Positions 57,268 to 64,000 of a stretch of DNA of 64,000 bases are shown piece after piece. The notes under the pieces were generated by a model. It had not been told where the DNA came from. It saw only the letters and a program-made list of their open reading frames with translations, and did no database searches. Numbering within the stretch: the first letter of the stretch is position 1; every line of letters starts with the position of its first letter. The DNA is taken from the NCBI GenBank assembly GCA_002914805.1, contig JXTB01000111.1, positions 593,065-657,064 on the forward strand, given 5' to 3'. The position numbers and the translations under genes are program-made. Source of the stretch: Parasponia andersonii (lineage: Eukaryota; Streptophyta; Magnoliopsida; Rosales; Cannabaceae).

Positions 57268-57505
57268 AAAAAGGGAAAAAATTTAGAGGAATGAACCCTT
57301 TGATAATAAATTTTGAATAAAGGCCTAAGTTTTAAAACTCTTTGCAAAATAATCTTTTTACATTGTTGGATATAGTGTTGAATGTAGTCAAGTATGTAAT
57401 TAAGTATAGTCGAGCATTATCGAGAGAGATTACCTTGAAAATAAATTAAAAACATAAACCTTTTTGCAAATATATATTTTAAAAGAGACTCTTTTGCTAC
57501 TTGAC
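57268..57505 (+). repeat. Dispersed repeat, uninterrupted copy
   Basis: It matches 53464-53870 without the SINE: TAGAGGAATGAACCCTTTGA runs straight into ATTTTGAATAAAGGCC. Confidence 0.8.
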
Positions 57506-58419
57506 CCTAAAAAAAATATATTTTTATAAATAATTTATAATTTGTCCATATTCCACCATAAGCTTTTAAATAAAATCAAAATTCATAATATCTCTCTAGA
57601 ATTTTCTCTCTTACACACCCAAAAAAAAAAAAAAAACTCATCACGGTCCCACTTTAAACAAAATCATGGATCTATCATCAATTTTTTTTGGCATGCTATT
57701 TAACAGATTAATGTGCTTTCTTGTAATTTTTTCCCCTTTTTTTCCTGATTAATATTTTCCTCCCTTTTGTTTATAGGTTTGTTCAAAAATAATAAAATAA
57801 AATAAAAAGGAAAATGCTAAAAATCGTAATAAGTTATCTGAAAAAATAACTTGAAAAAAATCGACATTTTCCCTTTTTTTTTTTAATCAAGTTACCGGAT
57901 TTTTTAGGAGATAATTTTACTGGTTTTTTTCCCATCAAGATGAAATGATAAAATTACCCGTCACTGGCCAAAAAAACCCAGACTTGACCTTAGCAAAATC
58001 TTTATAAAAAATGCCGAGATAAAAAATTAAATTTTGAAATCAAAACACAGAAATTAGTTATTATGAAAAATCAAACAAAAGTTATTAGTTTAACATTAGG
58101 CAGATTTTTCACTTATATTCTCTATGGCTAGATTTCTCATTTCATTTCGATTTTCCTTAATTTGTCATTGAATGGCCCGTCTTCTTCCAGCCGACCTGCC
58201 TCGGCCGTGGGCTTGCATGCTTGATAGCTTATTAAGCCCACGGTCAAGACAGAACTGGGCCTCAATATAGATATAGGCCTAAAGATAACATTACAAACCG
58301 ACTAAGCCCAATACTAATAATAATAATAATAATAATAATGAGGAAATTAGATTTTTAACGGTAAAACTTAAAAAATTGAAAAATCTAGAATTTTGAAATT
58401 ATTTGAAAATTCTGGATTT
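57506..58419. other. Spacer upstream of SLU7
   Basis: No gene. There is a GC-richer patch with GGGCC/GCCCA motifs at 58170-58300 and an (AAT)n microsatellite at about 58312-58339. Confidence 0.6.
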
Positions 58420-58670
58420 GATTAGAAAATTATCACTTTTAAAAGTATTTTGAAAAATAATGTTTTTTATTAATTGGTGAGATACTCGAAATAATTTGTC
58501 AAATTATCTGAAATAACTTAATTAATTGTTTTAAATAATTAGATTAGTTACCCAAAAATACTCAGCAGATTACCTCAAGTAAAAAAATACCAGTTTTCAT
58601 AAAAAGTGATATTTGTCTAAAATTTTATTAAAAGTGATATTTTGATAAATAGTTTTAAAAGTGATATGGT
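58420..58670. mobile_element. Inverted-repeat MITE, copy c
   Basis: ATTATCACTTTTAAAAGTAT on the left and repeated AAAAGTGATAT blocks on the right, with the same TAGTTA-type middle as copies a and b. It ends about 260 bases before the SLU7 ATG, in the promoter region. Confidence 0.6.
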
Positions 58671-58926
58671 TCTAAATCAATGTGGAAGTTTTAAAAAATC
58701 AGCCCATTTTCAATTTTTAACGCTATGCCTGGATTTCTGTAAGAAGCCTAATAATAATAAACAAAAAAGCATTTAAGAAAAAATAAATAAATGAACAAAA
58801 AAGAAAATCTATAAAATATAAACCGACTTGCTAGCTTCATCATCTTCTTCATAATCTCCCATCAGAAGACCCAAAAACCTCGAGCCTTTTCTGTTTCAAC
58901 ATTTGTAAAGAACCAAGGACCCTACA

Positions 58927-61900
58927 ATGGCTACTGCTTCAGGTTCGATTTTATTCCATCTTCTTTTCTATTTTTTTCCCCTTTGGATTCATATGCGTAA
59001 ATTTTAGGGTTTTCTTTCTTCTTCCTATTCTGGATAAGTAGATAATTGCCTTGTACTGGGATCTTCGGGCTTGAAGATCATTTCGAAATTTTTTTCATAT
59101 TTTCGGACATGTAAAGCGTCCAAATTTGTTTCTTAGGGTTAATTTTATGCGTAGCAAAAATTTGGTCTATTCGAGTATGGATACGTTGATACAGTGCTAA
59201 CTCTGGAATTGTTTTGGGGTTAGGGCTTTGTTTTCTGTGCTGAAATCTTGTGATTATGAATAATATTGGGTTTCTTATTATTGTGGTTATTTATCACGAT
59301 TGGGTGTGCTTGCAGTGGCATTCAAGTCTAGGGAAGACCATAGAAAGCAAATTGAATTGGAAGAAGCTCGTAAAGCTGGGCTTGCACCGGCTGAAGTAGA
59401 CGAGGATGGAAAGGAGATCAATCCTCACATTCCCCAATATATGTCATCTGCACCTTGGTATCTCAACTCAGAGAGACCTGTAAGTTAATTTGCTATGTCT
59501 GTTTTAGTTCATTGTTTTGACCCACAATGTCATTTGACTTCTAAATGCTTGAAATTTGTTCATATTTATCTTATCAGAGTTTGAAACATCAAAGGAAGTG
59601 GAAATCAGATCCGAATTATACGAAATCATGGTACGACAGAGGTGCCAAGATTTTCCAGGCGGACAAATATAGGAAAGGAGCATGTCAGAAGTAAGTAGAC
59701 TATTTCTATACACTTACTCAAATGTCTCTTTAACATGAGCATGTTGTTAAACCAAAGCGAGCATATTAAATGTTTTGGGTTTTATCACTGACAGCCTTAG
59801 AATTGCATAGTAATTGCATGATTTCAACTTGTTGCCTGTGATGAGTATGTATGCTCAGTGGTTGTTCCCCCCCTCCTTAACTTTGATTATAAGTTAAACT
59901 TGTAGGTAATGTATGTTGCTAGTAATACCACAACTTTGATCTCATGCCTCAAGAAAGTTTATTTTAGACCTTTATATATAAGTAATTATGCTGTCTTTCT
60001 CATGCTTTGGAGCACAATGGTTGACTGCTTCGCTGTTTGCTGCAGCTGTGGAGCCATGACACACAATGCGAAAGCATGCATGGAAAGACCCCGCAAAGTA
60101 GGAGCAAAGTGGACAAACAAACATATTGCCCCTGATGAAAAAGTAGAGACCTTTGAGCTTGACTATGATGGAAAACGGGACCGTTGGAATGGATATGATG
60201 CATCAACTTATTCTCTTGTCATTGAGAGATATGAAGCAAGGGACGAAGCTCGAAGGAAGTACTTGAAGGAACAACAACTTAAGAAATTAGAGGAGAAAAA
60301 TAACAACCAAGATGGTGAGACTGAGGGAGGTGACAGTGATGAAGATGTTGATGAAGATGATTTAAGGGTAGATGAAGCGAAGGTTGATGAAAGTAAACAA
60401 ATGGACTTTGCAAAAGTTGAGAAGCGTGTGCGGACAACAGGTGGTGGGAGCACAGGAACTGTCAGGTATGGCTTTATTTATATTGCCATCATTTTATTAC
60501 TTACTAGAAGTAGTGGGTTGTGCATAACTGGGTGATCGGGTATATAGCAAAATTGGCAATATTAGAGTTGTTTTCTTTACTTGCGTGTTATTATTCATAT
60601 GCGAATGTTGCCTTTTTTTTTATTTCTCTTCAAGGAATTTGCGTATTCGTGAGGACATAGCAAAATATCTTCTTAATCTTGATGTGAACTCTGCACATTA
60701 CGATCCCAAGACTCGATCTATGCGTGAGGACCCTCTTCCAGATGCAGATCCAAATGAGAAGTTCTATGGAGTAAGTCCCTTTAAAATTTCGAGATATTTG
60801 ACGTAATTTTGGTTTATTTGTTACGTTATATTGTGTATTTTGGCCCTTATTTGTTGCTTCTAAACTTGTAGGGTGATAACCAATATAGAAACAGTGGTCA
60901 AGCTTTGGAGTTCAAGCAGCTGAACTTACATGCTTGGGAGGCATTTGACAAGGGACAAGATATTCACATGCAAGCAGCTCCATCTCAAGCTGAGTTGCTT
61001 TACAAGAACTACAAGGTCATAAAGGAGAAACTGAAGTCTCAAACAAAGGACACCATTTTGAACAAATATGGGAATGCAGCTAGTGAGGAAGAAATCCCAA
61101 GGGAACTCTTATTGGGGCAAACCGAACGAGAAGTTGAATATGATCGTGCCGGTAGGATCATCAAGGGGCAGGTAAGATTTGCATCAACATTTCACTCTTC
61201 GTGCTCAGCTTAGGTTTCTAATTTGCATTTCAAACTATTAATTAGCACCTTCTCTGTTTCTGCAATTTCTGTTTTTTCTATCACCTTGCTATTCTTCAAG
61301 CATTACGGTATGTACTGCTATTGTTCTTGTTATAAGCTTTTATCCTGTTGTTTAGTTTCTTGCTGTGCTCTTGTATTTTTGAAATTAACTTTATTATTTT
61401 AAAAATTATTGTCACTCTATTGTGAACATGGCCTATTATGTGTTTTGTACTTTCGATGAGCAACATTTATTTTGTATCCTTTTTCTTCTCTTTTTGCTTG
61501 GTCTGCTAGATTTATATCATGCTAAAGGAAGGATTGTAATATGACCAAGTCTGCCCTGTTCTTTTGTATAGGAGATGGCCCTTCCCAAAAGCAAGTATGA
61601 AGAAGATGTTTTCATTAACAACCACACAACTGTCTGGGGTTCATGGTGGAAGGATCATCAGTGGGGCTACAAGTGCTGCAAGCAGCTGATTCGAAACAGC
61701 TATTGCACCGGTGCTGCTGGAATTGAAGCCGCTGAGGCTGCTTCAGATCTCATGAAGGCTAATATTGCGAGGAAAGAGGCTGGTGAAGGTAAATGTCCAC
61801 TGATACTCTGATCTTTTTCTTATAGTTTGATATTTGTCTGGTGGCTGTTTGAAGAATCGTTACCAATTCGTAGCCCTTGAGTTTATTTGTCATATTCAGT

Positions 61901-62532
61901 TCTTTCTTCCTATATTTTTGACACTGTATTGTAAATGTGAACAGAGCCACCTGCACCAGTGGAGGAGAAAAAACTTGCTACTTGGGGAACTGATATTCCA
62001 GATGATTTAGTCTTGGATGAAAAATTACTTGCCAAAGCTCTTAAAAAGGTTAGTGGGGATTCTGAGTTTCTAGTCTGTTTTCTTTCTCCTGTTACTTCTA
62101 CTTGTTGATTATTTTCTCAACTTGTAATGCAAGTTGAACTATGACTTGGAAAAAGGAAATAATCGTATAATATTCCAGTTAAAAATCACAGAGTTTAGAC
62201 CTAAGTAGAGATTTAAATTGTTTGGTTGGATGTCTTTCGTTTATATACAAATAATTGATTAAAAAATTTTGGTTTGGACAGGAGGATGAGAGGAGGAGAG
62301 AAGAGAAAGATGAAAGAAAGCGCAAGTACAATGTGAAGTGGAATGATGAGGTACTTTCATGTTTTCACTTTAAGTGGTTCAGTTTTCGCAACTGCACTTA
62401 CTGTCACACTTTTTGCACGTGGATTTCCTCACGTTTGGTTGGTTTCATCAATTTCAGGTTACACCTGAAGACATGGAGGCTTATAGAATGAAAAAGGTCC
62501 ATCATGATGATCCAATGAAGGATTTCTTGTGA
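58927..62532 (+). CDS. SLU7: Pre-mRNA-splicing factor SLU7
   Basis: SLU7 acts in the spliceosome during the second catalytic step and in 3' splice-site choice, in the nucleus. Ten coding exons: 58927-58942, 59316-59479, 59578-59690, 60046-60465, 60635-60770, 60872-61171, 61572-61788, 61945-62048, 62282-62350 and 62458-62532, total 1614 nt, 537 residues, close to other plant SLU7 proteins. All junctions are GT/AG and phases agree. Near the N-terminus is [25 protein letters not shown] zinc knuckle follows, C96-x2-C99-x4-H104-x4-C109 ([14 protein letters not shown]), split by intron 3. Then come [16 protein letters not shown], an acidic stretch, [34 protein letters not shown] and [17 protein letters not shown]. 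The end is a charged helix and [10 protein letters not shown]. The first exon encodes only MATAS plus one base. Several ORFs in this span read through introns and are not alternative proteins. Confidence 0.97.
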
Positions 62533-62580
62533 TGAACGACGAGTACTCTTATTGGCCGTCTCCTGCTGTTGGCCGCTGCA

Positions 62581-62620
<40 letters not shown>

Positions 62621-64000
62621 TTGTATTATGCAATTTCTTCTCCACTCTATGAATTTGCATATTTTTGTTTTGGCAGTTATTAGTTGTTGAAATTAACAAC
62701 CTAGAGACAAACAGTTTTATCTGGAAAAAAAAAAGTTCAGAGTGCAATAATTGTAAGATGTATTTTATTATTCTTGAGGTTTGATTAATTTTACTAATGG
62801 TCCTGTTGTCATAATTTGACTTATTTTAACTGGGATAGGACACTATCCTTAACTTGGTTGTTATCATTGGTCATCTTGTCAGGAGATCGTTAACCATCTT
62901 TTTTGTGAATAGAAAAGCTCTTTATTTGTATATGATATTAATTATTAATACTTAAATTTCTATTAGGTTCATTTGTTTTAATATTTAAATTTCTAATAGG
63001 TTCGTTGGTTCAAAATATCAAGCTTTGTTGCTCCTTTTTGGAGGAAATTGTGTCAAGTAGAAGTTCGTGGCTCAACTTCTTCTAAACAGCGTGTTTTCGT
63101 TGTTTAGTCTTTATTTAAATTTTGTAACTGTTATTTTTGGATATTTCAATTTGGCTATAATTGCTTCTTCATAGCATTCTTTTCAAGAAAAGACAAATTT
63201 ATCTGGAAAAAGGGCTAGTGCAAAAAGTGCAGACTATATTTAGTACGCTTGAGTTTTAAATGTATTTTATTAACCTAATAATAGGTAACATAAAAACAAG
63301 GACACTTGCCTCACCTCGTTTTGAGGCACTAGGTGCCTCACAGGCTTTGTTACTGATAGATCGTATATAAAATAACTTTTACATAATCCAACGGTTATTG
63401 GTCAAGGGTAGCACGTGAAGGGCATTTTAGATCGCAAAAATTGTAACGGGCTGGTAACCTGTACATTTTTTAATACAAATTTTTTTTAAAAAAATCTGGC
63501 CTCACTTTTGGTTTTATTTGAAGTTGTCGTTTTTCCTTTGTCTTCCTCAGTTAACTGAGAGCTTATGTTGCCTTAAAAAATTCCAGAACCTATCTCAATT
63601 TCTGAATTGAGACTAGATGGAAATCAACCCCTTTTTTTTTTTTTTTTTTTGAAAAACCTCTATGGCTCCACTCTTGAAATATGAAACACTCTCTCATCTC
63701 ACCAGCTCTTGAAGACAAATATCACTGTGTGCGACTATGAGAGTGCCATTCAACAGAGGAGAAAACAAGGTTAGTGTTGGTATTTGTTAACAGATCTTAC
63801 TTTGTATTCTACCATATCCTCTTTTCCACTGAAATTTCACTTCTTTTTTACCTTACTGAATTTTTTATTTTCTTTTTTATTTTCTTTTTTATTTTATTTA
63901 TTTTTATGGTAGATTGCTCTCTCCCCCTGTCGAATTTCTTTGATTTTTCTTTTTCATTCTCTCATTGTGATCTTTTTTCTTCTCCAGATTTTCAGATTGC
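62533..64000. other. SLU7 3' region and unassigned end
   Basis: It contains the SLU7 3' UTR, a (TA)n tract at 62589-62616, and a doubled ATTTCTAATAGGTTC-like block (62955-63010). CTGGAAAAA...AGTGCA motifs at 62720 and 63203 may mark a diverged duplication. At 63738-63770 an ATG reads MRVPFNRGENK, followed by a GT (AAACAAG|gttagt), and a possible acceptor CTCCAG lies at 63983-63988. This could be the first exon of a gene continuing to the right; it has no recognisable domain. Confidence 0.4.

Noticed and set aside
59909-60206. ORF starting at 59909 upstream of SLU7 exon 4
   Set aside because: The part before 60046 is intron; the acceptor TGCAG at 60041-60045 and the zinc knuckle frame fix the exon.

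Overview
The window is nuclear DNA from a flowering plant. The evidence is U2-type introns (GT...AG), plant-specific gene families (a PHT1 phosphate transporter, an R2R3-MYB, a plant ADF) and dense plant-type transposable elements. The families and the AT-rich, short-intron gene structure suggest a eudicot; the species cannot be named from the sequence. There is one ambiguous base (34048) and a 22-base assembly gap (38811-38832).

Five genes appear intact. They are a single-coding-exon PHT1 phosphate transporter (7699-9246, +), an ADF6-type actin-depolymerizing factor (9783-11504, -, convergent with PHT1), an EAF6-type subunit of a histone acetyltransferase complex (13848-16043, +), a subgroup-2-like R2R3-MYB (39465-41156, +) and the splicing factor SLU7 (58927-62532, +). 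They are neighbours and not an operon or pathway. I rebuilt the exons by hand from splice sites, reading-frame continuity and family knowledge.

The rest is mostly transposon-derived. 1-1544 is the 5' end of a Ty1/copia element on the minus strand. 2.7-6.3 kb holds two broken PHT1 fragments, each preceded by a copy of the same inverted-repeat MITE. The second fragment is split by two hAT-type insertions whose 8-bp target duplications are still visible. 17440-29156 is a degenerate 11.7-kb Ty3/gypsy element on the minus strand, with two LTRs and a perfect 5-bp target duplication. It carries an antisense ORF remnant and tandem repeats between integrase and the 3' LTR, as reported for the Tat lineage, and a 1.8-kb nested probable solo LTR in gag. 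29-39 kb holds SINEs, elements embedded in (TA)n tracts, and a GC-richer block I could not assign. 43.6-51.7 kb holds a degenerate copia element flanked by a 231-bp duplication in place of a normal short target duplication, followed by a hAT element with a perfect 8-bp duplication. 53-58 kb holds a SINE inserted in a dispersed repeat whose uninterrupted copy is also present, and a 5'-truncated LINE.

I found no CRISPR array, rRNA or convincing free-standing tRNA gene. I see no clearly new multi-gene system. The most unusual structures are the layered PHT1 pseudogene locus, the antisense gene remnant inside the gypsy element, the 231-bp duplication around the copia element, and the elements sitting in (TA)n.
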